Below are positions 19,455 to 29,900 of a stretch of 64,000 nucleotides of DNA, piece by piece (position 1 is the first letter of the stretch; each line of letters starts with the position of its first letter). A program made the position numbers and the translations under genes. Source of the stretch: a virus. The stretch spans positions 1 through 64,000 of IMG/VR virus record IMGVR_UViG_3300044611_000703, one strand, 5' to 3'. Under the pieces are notes generated by a model that saw only the letters and a list, made by a program, of their open reading frames with translations, did no database searches and was not told the origin of the DNA.

Positions 19455-19907
19455 CTACACACTTAAGGTAACATCCATATATTTTTTTGTTAAATTTTTA
19501 GATGAAAAAATGTCAGTCAAGTTCATCAACAAGTTTTTTAGGTGTGGGCGTACATCCACAGTGTATCTTATCTTTGGAGGGTATACTTTAGCGTCCACTT
19601 GTCTATGACAAATTGTCACATCATTTTGTTTGATGAAGATGTTAAAGTACTCCGGACCATCAGTATATGACGTTTCCAAAATAGCCGGATTGTTAATAAT
19701 TTCGTACATATTATCAGACATATACGTTACTGTTTTCAATGATAATTGAGTTTGAATGTCTTCTTTAAATTCACGAAGTAATTCATAAAGTTCTAATGAG
19801 TTCTTTGCCTCATTGTTAAACTCTCTCACGTTAAAAAATCTTTGTACAATGATGTTATCATTTACCATCATTAAGAATTCTAATTTTACCGATTCTTGGT
19901 CTTTCAT
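19455..19907 (-). CDS. Unknown protein in replication operon (150 aa)
   Basis: A 150-aa protein starting MKDQESVKLEFLMMVNDNII. It is alpha/beta by appearance, without Cys clusters or nucleotide-binding motifs. It lies between the exonuclease gene (8 nt upstream) and the helicase gene (30 nt downstream), which suggests a replication-related job such as a helicase loader or accessory factor, but no family is recognised and the sequence gives no direct support for loader function. Confidence 0.7.
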   Translation of the reverse strand: MKDQESVKLEFLMMVNDNIIVQRFFNVREFNNEAKNSLELYELLREFKEDIQTQLSLKTVTYMSDNMYEIINNPAILETSYTDGPEYFNIFIKQNDVTICHRQVDAKVYPPKIRYTVDVRPHLKNLLMNLTDIFSSKNLTKKYMDVTLSV

Positions 19908-19915
19908 AGTTTTAA

Positions 19916-20920
19916 TTAATTGTTGTTATAATTTCTTTTTTCTTTTCTTGTTAGTTTCATAAAGGGTCTAACAAAATTTACCCATGCGTCATCCCCCTTT
20001 GGTAGATATTTAAAAAAACCGTCTTCCATCATCATCTTTATAAGATTCCTATGTCCCCGACCATCCGGGTCTAACGTTTCTCTATAATATAACTCTACAA
20101 GTTCTTTAGCATCATCAGTAATTAACGGATTTGATAGATTTATTATTTTCTCATTAATAGTAAAAAATTCCTCTCCATGAACACCACTTTTAGTTTTACC
20201 CGATATTAAATTTTGTAATGTTTTATTATTCTTGTTTTCTTTAAGTAGGTTCTCAGCTTTTTCTAAAATATCGGTAATTGAAACCGGTTTTTCAAGTAGC
20301 TCAGGGAAAAACTTAATAAGAGTTTTCTCTCCTAAACCTGAAATACCATCAATGTTATCAGATTTATCACCCGATAAAATTTTATAAGTTTTAATATTTT
20401 GATGAGGGAATTCGTAAATATCACATTTGATTTTACTACCTAATTGATAAGTTTCTTTGGTTCTTGGATAATATACCGACACCTTATCTGAAATAAGTTG
20501 GGTAAGGTCTTTGTCCCCCGAATAAATAGTTTTTTGTTCGTTATCCGAGATTTGGCAATAGTAAGCTATCAAATCATCCGCTTCGTTATTATCTACGTTG
20601 ATTTGTCTCACATAACAATCCTCCAAGTATTGTTTGATTCTTTCTTTCTGCTCAGTGAAAGAATCTAACTTATACTCGTTGTCTCTGTCTCTACGTTGTT
20701 CTTTGTATTGGGGATAAATAAGTTTTCGAGTTGAAGAGTTATCATCACCATCCCACATAACAACAACTTTATCAAAGTTTTGTTCATCTATGAATCGTCT
20801 AATGGTATTCACAAAGTGCCATAAGGCACCTATGTGTTTTCCATTATGATAATAATCTTTTACTCCGTGAAAGCCAATCTTTACTAAATTATTGCCGTCC
20901 ACTAATAGGGTTTTAACCAC
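19916..20920 (-). CDS. 5'-3' exonuclease / RNase H of FEN (PIN plus H3TH) family
   Basis: A 334-aa FEN-like nuclease, similar in size to T4 RNase H (305 aa). The start codon is GTG at 20920. Metal-binding acidic positions are visible: D8 in LLVDGNN, MWDGDD, NEADDLIAYY and SGDKDLTQLI. The ILSGDKSDNIDGISGLGEKT segment is the helix-3-turn-helix DNA-binding motif. It would remove RNA primers and 5' flaps during lagging-strand synthesis. It is placed between the recombinase gene and the 150-aa gene in the replication operon. Confidence 0.9.
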   Translation of the reverse strand: MVKTLLVDGNNLVKIGFHGVKDYYHNGKHIGALWHFVNTIRRFIDEQNFDKVVVMWDGDDNSSTRKLIYPQYKEQRRDRDNEYKLDSFTEQKERIKQYLEDCYVRQINVDNNEADDLIAYYCQISDNEQKTIYSGDKDLTQLISDKVSVYYPRTKETYQLGSKIKCDIYEFPHQNIKTYKILSGDKSDNIDGISGLGEKTLIKFFPELLEKPVSITDILEKAENLLKENKNNKTLQNLISGKTKSGVHGEEFFTINEKIINLSNPLITDDAKELVELYYRETLDPDGRGHRNLIKMMMEDGFFKYLPKGDDAWVNFVRPFMKLTRKEKRNYNNN

Positions 20921-20941
20921 TTGTTTTGTTTGTATTCGTTA

Positions 20942-21946
20942 CTAATCTTTTTCTTCTACTTCTTTCAAGTCAAAATCACCATCTGTTCCGATAATGTTTT
21001 TCCAATATTCAGAATATTCTTTTTTGTACTTCTCAATTGAAGCTTTTTCTTCTGAAGTTTCTTTTCCCGCCAAAAATCCATGAGGGGTTACAATAATCTT
21101 ACCATCCTCATAACCAAGTCCATTGATATGATTTTTCATTACGGAGATTTTAGTTCTTACCGCAAATTTGATAGTTCTCTTATCTTTAGTTGCCGTAATC
21201 TTTGTTGTTCCTGCACCTTTTTCATTTCCAAAACGGAAAACTAATGAAGAGTTCAACCAAATTGCTTCACCACCTTTAGCTTTAATTTTAGGTTGTCCAA
21301 ATGGATTATCCGGAAGTTCAACCCACGGTTGGTTAACAATAACCAAAGTATTCTCATATTTAGAATCCGCTTTACGACTTCCTGATATTCTTTGATTAAT
21401 ACCCATACCTATTTTGTCAGCTAAAGCCGCTGCGTTATGTTGTTTACCTCCTTTACCTTCGTAAGTCATTTTACAAGGAACTGAACCAACAGAATCCCAT
21501 AAAAATAATAAACTATAATCTAATTCACCTTTCTCTTGAGCATCTAATAAAGAGTTAATGTAGTCAGTAATTTGTTCAATATAATCAAAGTTATTATTGA
21601 AGATATAAAACCCATCCCACTCTAATTCACCTGTTTCTTCATCAACCATTTCTTCACATTCAAAACCCATAAGTTTTGCGTGTTCAAATGACCATTTTTG
21701 TTCGGTGATAATGAATACCGGTAATATTTGTTTTTTCTGAGCATCAACCGCACATTTTACTAAAGCAGTCGTCTTACCAGTGTCTGAGTGACCTAAGAAC
21801 ATATTTAAATGCCCTATTGCTGGTCCCGGAATACCAACCGCATCCAAAAAGTCAGGACCTAAGTCAAAAAACCTTTGTGGTTTGTATTTTGCAGATGTAG
21901 AAAATTTATCCTTAATGGACTTAAAATCGTGTTTTTTAATTGCCAT
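20942..21946 (-). CDS. RecA/UvsX-like recombinase
   Basis: A 334-aa RecA-fold ATPase. Walker A is GHSDTGKT at residues 52-59 and Walker B is SLLFLWDSVGSVP. The IKAKGGEAIWLNSSLVFRFG region matches the loop-2 DNA-binding area of UvsX-type proteins. Expected to form filaments on ssDNA for recombination-dependent replication, together with the ssb-like protein encoded immediately upstream. A strong 15-bp hairpin lies between the two genes (21983-22017). The C-terminus is acidic (DLKEVEEKD). Confidence 0.9.
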   Translation of the reverse strand: MAIKKHDFKSIKDKFSTSAKYKPQRFFDLGPDFLDAVGIPGPAIGHLNMFLGHSDTGKTTALVKCAVDAQKKQILPVFIITEQKWSFEHAKLMGFECEEMVDEETGELEWDGFYIFNNNFDYIEQITDYINSLLDAQEKGELDYSLLFLWDSVGSVPCKMTYEGKGGKQHNAAALADKIGMGINQRISGSRKADSKYENTLVIVNQPWVELPDNPFGQPKIKAKGGEAIWLNSSLVFRFGNEKGAGTTKITATKDKRTIKFAVRTKISVMKNHINGLGYEDGKIIVTPHGFLAGKETSEEKASIEKYKKEYSEYWKNIIGTDGDFDLKEVEEKD

Positions 21947-21982
21947 ATATCTAATTAATTTAATTTTTTTAGTTTTTTAGAC

Positions 21983-22017
21983 AACTTGGACACCGAGTAT
22001 GTCTCAGTGTCCAAGTT
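21983..22017 (-). terminator. 15-bp hairpin between ssb-like and uvsX-like genes
   Basis: Two 15-nt arms (21983-21997 and 22003-22017) pair with one C/T difference that allows a wobble pair, around a 5-nt loop. On the minus strand the stem lies just downstream of the ssb-like stop and is followed by AAAAAACTAAAAAAA, not by a T-run. It is therefore either a partial terminator/attenuator or an RNA 3'-end stabiliser that lets ssb mRNA outnumber the downstream replication mRNA. A partial extra copy of an arm (TGTCCAAGTG) follows at 22021 on the plus strand. Confidence 0.6.
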
Positions 22018-22037
22018 ATATGTCCAAGTGTTTTTGA

Positions 22038-22892
22038 TTAGAATGGCATATCCTCATCCCCTTCGGCATCCGCTTGTGGGTCAATAGGTGCCGATGGTTT
22101 AGAACCACCAAATGAAGTTTCATCTTCGTCTGAATTACCATAATCGTAACCACCTTTATCAGAATTCCATTTTGGAGTTTCACCTCTTGCGATAGCTTCT
22201 AAATACTCAACCGGTTTTTTAGAGTAAACATCTTCCCAAGTTAACTCATCGTTAACCCATCCGTCAGCAGTTGCTTTATCCTCATGAACAGGAGCTGCAT
22301 CGTCATACATAACCGTTTGAATTACTGTGTAAAAAGCACCTTTTGGAGTTTTTGCTTTAGTCAATTCTAAAATGATATCTCTACCTGTTAAAGGGTCTGT
22401 GATATCACCTTTATTTCTCCAAATTGGGATAATTTTGTCTAAAATACCCTCGTTTTTGTAGTTATGTTTAAATCTCCAAAATTTAACACCATCCGCCTCG
22501 TTATCTCTATCAATAACTTTCACAATGTAAAATTTACGTGATAAGTACTGTTTAGCTAACTCTTTGTCAGATTCTTTTCCGGTTGAACGAAGTTCTTCGT
22601 AAACCTCATTTAAAGGTGAACGTTCGTTGTCGTTTTTTCCCGGGTCATAAAATTTTTGGAATTTTCCATCTACTTGAATCTCGTGATACCAAACTTCTTT
22701 AAATGGTGTAGAACCATCTTTAGTTGGTAAGATTCTTAATCTTCGTTGCCCTTGAGTTTCCTTGTCTTGAAGGATTGCCGCGAAGTATTTTTTCATTCTT
22801 TCTTCTTGTGTGAATTTTGAGGTGTTAGAAGAACCACCTTGTTTTGATTGCTCGTATTGAGCCAAAACTGCGTCTAATGAATTTGTCGCCAT
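22038..22892 (-). CDS. Single-stranded DNA-binding protein, T4 gp32-like
   Basis: A 284-aa protein with the hallmarks of gp32-like SSBs: a basic/Gln-rich N-terminal region for cooperative binding, a core with aromatic residues (VKFWRFKHNYKNEG), and a long acidic C-terminal tail ending EGDEDMPF that typically recruits replication partners. The gp32 zinc-finger Cys residues are not evident. T4 gp32 is 301 aa. It is the first gene of the replication operon, just downstream of a strong terminator, which suggests its own promoter in the gap 22893-22960 and high expression. Confidence 0.85.
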   Translation of the reverse strand: MATNSLDAVLAQYEQSKQGGSSNTSKFTQEERMKKYFAAILQDKETQGQRRLRILPTKDGSTPFKEVWYHEIQVDGKFQKFYDPGKNDNERSPLNEVYEELRSTGKESDKELAKQYLSRKFYIVKVIDRDNEADGVKFWRFKHNYKNEGILDKIIPIWRNKGDITDPLTGRDIILELTKAKTPKGAFYTVIQTVMYDDAAPVHEDKATADGWVNDELTWEDVYSKKPVEYLEAIARGETPKWNSDKGGYDYGNSDEDETSFGGSKPSAPIDPQADAEGDEDMPF

Positions 22893-22960
22893 AGTGTTTA
22901 AAATATTTAAAGGTTTATAAAAGTATAAGTGTCAGCCGTGTGTTTGTCAAATTGTTTTGT

Positions 22961-22984
22961 AAAAAAAACGGTCCGAAGACCGTT
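22961..22984 (-). terminator. Strong intrinsic terminator with UUCG tetraloop
   Basis: Read on the minus strand, the stem AACGGTC / GACCGTT closes a TTCG tetraloop and is followed by TTTTTTTT. It sits 4 nt after the stop of the 225-aa gene and ends the tail-hub transcription unit before the ssb-like gene. UUCG loops are exceptionally stable. Confidence 0.9.
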
Positions 22985-22988
22985 AAAA

Positions 22989-23666
22989 TTATCTTACTTG
23001 TCTAAATGGATTTACTTCGTCTTCAAAATTTCTGAAGGTTTTTTTAATCTCATTTGGGGAATAATCTTCAACTTCGTCTTGAGTTAAAATATATTCATTT
23101 TTTCCTGTTTTTTCCATATCCTCCTCTTTATCATCAAAAAATTGACTTAATTTTTGATTGAAAGGTCCTGAATCTAGTGTTCTTAATTCTAATCTTTCTT
23201 GAGGTGTTTTTTCTCTGTATTTTTCAACTTTAGATTCTAAATCATTTAATTTAGTCATAATACCATCCATTTCACCTAATTTAGTTTCTAAATTATCTAA
23301 ATGTTGGAATAGGTTACTAAAGTATTCTTCTTGTTTTTCTTCAACTTTTTTCTGCGATTTTACTAAATCAGTAATATCCATTTCCTCAGTTTTTGATTCT
23401 GATTTTGTATCATCAATTTTTTCTACATCCGGGTCAGTCGCAACATCAACCGGTTGAGGTCCTGCCGGAGCCGGTGGTACTGTCGCAGCATTTGGGTCTG
23501 CCGGTGGAGCCGTTTCAGGGGCTAATCCTGCATCAGGAGCCGGAGCGGCATTTGGGTCAACTTCACCTGGTGGTGGAGGTAACGTAGCATCTTGTTCAAC
23601 AATATATTGATTGATAGAATTATATCTAGCAATTTCTTCTAAAATTTGATTGTCTATTTTTTTCAT
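22989..23666 (-). CDS. Pro/Ala-rich and coiled-coil protein (225 aa), probable virion or scaffold protein
   Basis: A 225-aa protein with three parts: an N-terminal MKKIDNQILEEIARYNSI helix; a low-complexity Pro/Ala/Asp-rich segment at about residues 29-80; and a coiled coil at about residues 95-155 (heptads around NLFQHLDNLETKLGEMDGIM). The tail is acidic and ends NPFRQVR. No enzyme motif. The composition fits a flexible linker protein in the virion or an assembly scaffold. It is the last gene before a strong terminator. The N-terminal helix resembles those of other small proteins in the window (see findings). Confidence 0.7.
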   Translation of the reverse strand: MKKIDNQILEEIARYNSINQYIVEQDATLPPPPGEVDPNAAPAPDAGLAPETAPPADPNAATVPPAPAGPQPVDVATDPDVEKIDDTKSESKTEEMDITDLVKSQKKVEEKQEEYFSNLFQHLDNLETKLGEMDGIMTKLNDLESKVEKYREKTPQERLELRTLDSGPFNQKLSQFFDDKEEDMEKTGKNEYILTQDEVEDYSPNEIKKTFRNFEDEVNPFRQVR

Positions 23667-23670
23667 GTTA

Positions 23671-23895
23671 TTAACCGTTTAATAGTTGTTTTACACCTGT
23701 TAAAGTTTCAACTTGAATTCTCTTATTTTTGTTTAATGTGTTATCCACTCTTTCAATTAAACCATCTTTCATTCTGATAGTATAACAATCACCTGTGTCT
23801 AAATCACATACTTGTTTAGAACCATCTCCCAAATCTTTTTCGGTACTTCTGGTATTTTTACCTAAATAGTTGTCTAATATTAATTTTGTGTCCAT
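23671..23895 (-). CDS. Small conserved-looking protein (74 aa)
   Basis: A 74-aa protein beginning MDTKLILDNYLGKNTRST with a short Cys pair (VCDLDTGDCYTIRMKDGLIE). It is placed 4 nt upstream of the 225-aa gene and 43 nt downstream of the giant hub-like gene. A gene-sense TATTTATA element lies 12-19 nt upstream of the ATG. No family recognised; probably a minor tail protein or regulator. Confidence 0.6.
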   Translation of the reverse strand: MDTKLILDNYLGKNTRSTEKDLGDGSKQVCDLDTGDCYTIRMKDGLIERVDNTLNKNKRIQVETLTGVKQLLNG

Positions 23896-23938
23896 AATCT
23901 TTTATTTATAAATATCTTTTATTTTGAAAAAACTTAAT

Positions 23939-26900
23939 TTAACATGTTGTCCCGTTTTTTGAACACGGTTTTCCGTCCCAAATAATTTGTGTCCCAGTAT
24001 AAGGTTCACTATAACAATTACAACAAATATCATTTTTAATAGAATCCCACGTACCTACATCAATTATTTGACGATATTTAAAATCCTCATCAGGACAATC
24101 TATTGGTGAAAGAACTCTCGTGAATGCGTAACTAATATTTGGAAAAGCGTTCGCTTTAACTATAAAAGTAATTCTATACGTCTCATCATTTCTAGCCGCC
24201 TCTAAAAGTTCAATAACTTTAGGTGATGAAACAAATGAACCCACATTTTTATTTGTTGTTGGTTTTATTGTAAAACTACAAATTTCAATTTTATCCATAC
24301 CACCCAAAATATATAATTTAGCAGGATAATCTTGGGTTAATAATTCACCTTCATAGTAAAGAACAAAATTACCTGTAAGAAGACCATTACTATACTGAAG
24401 ATTTTGCATACTAGCCGTACTAAACGCTTTAGCATTTTCAAAAATCCCAGCATCCGTATTAGCCTTTGGAGGTGTACTAGGTGGTAAACTACCACTTTGA
24501 TTTCCACTACCAGTTTTAAATAGGTCAATTGATTGTTGAACACTAGTTTCCATCTGACTTACTTGACTCGGATTATCTTGGACCAATTTGTTATATACAT
24601 CAATATTTTTTTGATTTGCTGAGAAATATAATGTATAAAATTTAACAATCTCTTTTGCGGTTATATCAGGTAATAAACTAATTTTACCACTAAATCTTGC
24701 AATTAAAAACTCAACATGCTTAGACAAATCTGAAAAAATTGCGTATGGTACATCAGTTGAACTACAATAAAATTGTTGATTAAAATAAGAGAGACCTGTT
24801 TGACCCCAATTTTGTAATAAATTAACACCTGAATAATTGCTTTCTTTTGTCTCCAATTCAGTTCCATTTGATGACCCTAAATAAATTGTTGCAAACACTA
24901 AATATCTTAATTTTTGGTCAGAGGTTTGAGTAATAATTGTACTAATAGCGTCTTTATATTTAGATTTAGTTGTTGTTGAGTCAACTTTACTATATTTTTC
25001 ATAATTACTTACTGGTTTACATTCTGAAGAATTTTTTGAAGTAGTCGCGTCTTTCTTTGTTGCTTCTTTAACAGCATCATTAGTTTCACTAATAACATTG
25101 TCCCCTTTTGTAGCACTTTCTTTTATCACCTCTTGTTTGTCTTGTTTATTTTTTTCAATAATTGAAGTCAATAAATTAGTTTTTAACGTTTGAATGTAAC
25201 TATCTATTTCAGGTAAGTTTGATACCGCTTGTCTTATTCCTTTGAAAACCGTTTCAAATGTTCCCGGCCCAATACTATGATTCACTTCTTGTATCATATA
25301 AGCACCACTGAACATAGGAACGTGTCTTAAATTGAAGTACATAGTTGGTTGAATCATCGCATTACCCATCATAGAAACAGTACAAGCATAACTTCTATTT
25401 TTATATAAATTATATAATGAAATATTTTGTGTACCAGCAACTTTACCTGAAGATTGTTTAACTAACTCATCAGTTTGTTGTAAAGATTCTGCGGTAGCTT
25501 GTCCCGCACTTTGGTCTATTTGGAATCCATGGAAAATTGATTGACTTTGTGGTCCAACATCAACATTAAACCCAACAACTTTATTTGATTTATCCCAATC
25601 GGTTTTACCGATTTGGTCTTCAATTAATGGATTATCACTTGCTCGTCTTAAATCAAAAGAGTCACCTTTAAATCTTACATTAGCATTGTTTTGAAAATCA
25701 GGTTGTTCACTTGGTTTACCCGCATAAAAACACACCATTTTTGCTGAAGAATTTCTATAATCAACATTTAAAAACGTACCAAACATCGTGTTCGCAAAAT
25801 CAAGAGACCCCTCTGGTTTTGGAACAGGATTTTTAACAGCATCTTGTACATTATAAAAGTTAACATATGAAGGTATGTTCATAACAACAAAATTATTTTC
25901 AACTAAAATTGTTTGAACAAAAGTCAACATACTTGTTTTAGGGTTTATATCTTTTAATCTAAATTTTAATTTATTAACATCAACTAATACTTTATCCCCA
26001 ATGTTTCTGTTCGCTCTATCCATTAATAAAACATCTTCAAAAAGTGTTTTAGTTTTAAAGTCATTACCTGATATCCATTTATCGTTTAACGCTTTAAACG
26101 CCTCCCAATATTCTAATTTTGTTTGAGGACCTTCTAATGCCGTCGCAAGTGCAGTATCTGGTGTACTACCAACATCCGGTAATTGTTTTTGTAATTTAGG
26201 CATTAATTTATTAATAATAATACTTTGGAATTTATCCGTACTTGCAATATAATCATTCATTAAATTAACAAACTTATTATAATTCAGAGTATCATCATTT
26301 AATTTTTGAGTCGCATAAATTTTAATAATAGGTGCGAATGTTTTTATATTTTCAACACTAAAATCTATATTACAATCAACAAAAAAATCTGTAATGTATG
26401 AACCATCATTTGTATATTGTAATTGAGGTATCTCCGAAAAACCAACATATAATTGTAACGCTCTCCATTCATTTGGGTAATTTGTAATTGATTGTGATAA
26501 TGTTACCGTACCCCCTGATGTTGGTAATGGAATTGGTGTTTGGAACGAATATTTACTCCAAGTATATGGGTCAGCAATTAACGCATTTGAAAAAGTATAA
26601 AATAATCTTTTATCAAAGTTTGCCGGATTACCATATTTGAACACAACGTCATAATTTAAAAATGACTGTAAAATATTAGTTAAAACGTTCAACTGCGAAT
26701 CCGAAACCGCAGAAACTAATTCTGTATTAATGTTTGTCCCCCCCACTTTTGGAATCCTCATCAAACTTCTCATTAACATTTGAAAGTTTTTAAACGATTT
26801 AGTTGTTTCGCTATCACTATTTGAAATAAACTCATCATCAAAATCATATATTGATTTTGAAAAATTTAAAAATTCTGTTTCAAAACTATCTAAAACCTCT

Positions 26901-29900
26901 GTTTCAAATACTGAGAATATTTCACTTATTTCAGTGTATTGGTCTTGTTTACCGTTAATTGAGAAATTCTCTTGTTTGGTATCACCTGTAATGTTGAATA
27001 CTTGTTTTAAGTATTTTATTGGTGTTGGTTTAACAACTTTATCTATATCAAAATACCCATAGTTAGGTGCTGACCAAAACATTCTAACCGAACCATTATA
27101 CATTGCGGTATTACCGGTAATCTCATATTTTAGTTGATTAGTTTCTTCAGTAATACATTCATTACTTGTTTGATTTATTAACGCACCTTGAGATGGGACA
27201 ATAAATGAAGAAGTTTGGTCCAATGTTGTAATATAAACTGACCAAGGAATAACTCTTAAATCTCTTTTTGGATTATTTGGGTCAAACCCTTCAGGCATAT
27301 TAATAATTGCTTCAGGTACGTAATTTAATGTAACCCCTGAAGTAAATCCATTTTGAATATCTGTATCGGTGTAACCTGAATATATTTGGAAACCTTGATA
27401 AAATACATTAAAGTCATTAATTAATAATGGGTAAAAACCTGTATTAATTAATGAAGATGTTTCAACACCTAATGTTGTGTTTTTTTCTAACACAATATCC
27501 ATCTGAGCCCCATTAATTATTAAATTATAATTTTTACTTGGTGAATTGGTTACCGGGTCATAATTATGAACATAACTAAAACCTGACCATGACGTGTCTA
27601 AAATATCTTTACCTGTTTCAACAAAATTTTTATATCTATTCCAAACAGAACCAATTTTTAATATCCAAGCATATGGTAACTTATGAACCGCACCAAATTT
27701 CTTAAGTGTTGCAAAAATATAATCTAAATCAGTTGCCGAATTAGACGAATAAGTTTTATATTTTTCTCTAAGTGTAGATAAAGGCAAACTATTTAAAAAC
27801 AAATATGCTGAAGCAACAAATGGATATTCATCGTTATTTCTAAAATTTTTAACACCTTGTTGGATTGAATTAACAAAATATGGTGTGTTAAACATTGAAA
27901 CGGTTTGATTACTCGTAACTAACCCTGAATAGTCATTATATCTTAAATTACCTTCTGTTGGTAATTGTTTATCAAAACTTCTATTTTCATAAAATAATTT
28001 TAAATCAAAGAAATAAATTGGTGATTTAATTTCATTAAATAAAAAATTAGTAAACGGTCTTCTATCATTATTATTAGTTATATCTAAAAAATTAGATATA
28101 ATTTTTTTATTAGTATTATACGTTAATACTTTTGTTGTGTTATATGATGATTTGATATCCGAAATCGAATTCCCATTTGCCAATTCATTTTTAACCCAAG
28201 GAAAATTTGTAAATGGGTATGTATCAGTTAAATTAAAAATATTACTTGAGGTTGAATTTGAGATAAAATTAACAACATTATTTTCACCCGGTAGGGAAAC
28301 TAATGGTTGGGATTTATTTTCGTTCAACAAGTTTTGACTTAAAAATTCATAACTAGAATTATTAACTTTATTTTTAATGTAAGAAGTATTAAAAATACCT
28401 CTTATAAAATTTTGCCAACTTTCACCCGTACCGTCATTAGATATGTGTCTCATTAATACCTCAAAATTACCCGCATTAATCCCAAACTCTTTTAATTTTT
28501 TAATAATAAAAGGGTTATCGTTAGATAAACTTTGAATAATATTAATACTTTCCGCCTCAGCAATAACATCCGTAACTTTATCTTGGTCTTGGGTATTACC
28601 ATTACTTCTTAATAAACCTGAATAATTTGATGTTAAAAATATTCTTTCAAATATTTCATAAAAATATTTTATTTCTTCCTTATTGTCATAAACAGCATTA
28701 CTAATTGGAAATTCAATAGCGTCCAATGATACTCGTTGAATATCCGTTAAGGGATTTTCAGTTGTTAACGGGTCTGCAGGTGGTTTTACCGTTTGAGTTG
28801 TTGCCCTAATAAATTCTTCCACAAATTCTACTTCAGGCCATAAATCTGTTTGATACGCCTTCGTTTGATTTATTACGTTTTTATCACCAGGATAAGTTAA
28901 TTCAAACATTTCACGCCCATCCTTACCTGATGTTGCAACTAACATTTGTGGCCACGGGTATATTGGTAATGTTTCATTATCTCCTGAAGATACGTTATCC
29001 ACACAAGCAGTTGCAGTTTCAGGATTTAAAATAGAATTCCTTCTAGCTTTAATTTGTGTGTCATTTAAATTCCAAGCTTGAACGTGAACATCGTCCATCA
29101 ATCTTAAAAACGCCTCTCCATTTGCAAAAATAACCGCAAGTACATTTCGGATATTTGGAACAAACCCAATACCATTATCTTTCTTTTGTAATAAATTAGT
29201 TAAAGCTTCTGTTAAAGCTTCTTGAATATTTTCTTTAGCTTTTTTTACATTAGTACCCATTTGATTGATTAAATCTTCAAATCGACCAACCCCTTCAAAT
29301 ATATAATATTGAAATTTTTTTTCTTCCGAACCTTTTTTATTTACTATTACTAAAGAATTAAAAACCCCTTGTTCCGCCAATTCATTATCAAATTGTTTAA
29401 GTTGTTCAGCATTTGGTGTTGTTGATAATTTTTTTCGTTGTCGATATGTTTCTAAAACATTTACATCCCCATATTTTGGTTCAACAGGAAAAATATCTGT
29501 TGTAATTTTAAATGTTGATTTTGAACTAGTATTTGTTTTACCATCAATTGTGTATTTACCATCCACACCACAAACAGGATTCTCATCCATTTTTTCTTTT
29601 GCCTTACTAATAATACCTTGTAGTTCACTTAATGCCGCAGTTCGTTTTGTTTGAGTGTCTATTTCACGTTTAAATGTATAAACTTTACTACCCTCAGTAA
29701 GACCATTAACCCCTTTCATAACCAAATAATTCTCAGTATCCATATATTTGGAAAACCAAGAAGTTCCCGCCCCAACATAAACATCTTTATCCAAATTACC
29801 TAATAATCGTTGATACTCCTCAACGTAAGTTAATGGGTCTAAATTTTGTTGAGAAAAAGATGTTAGAATGTTTTTAATAAAATTTTCAATTCTATCTCTC

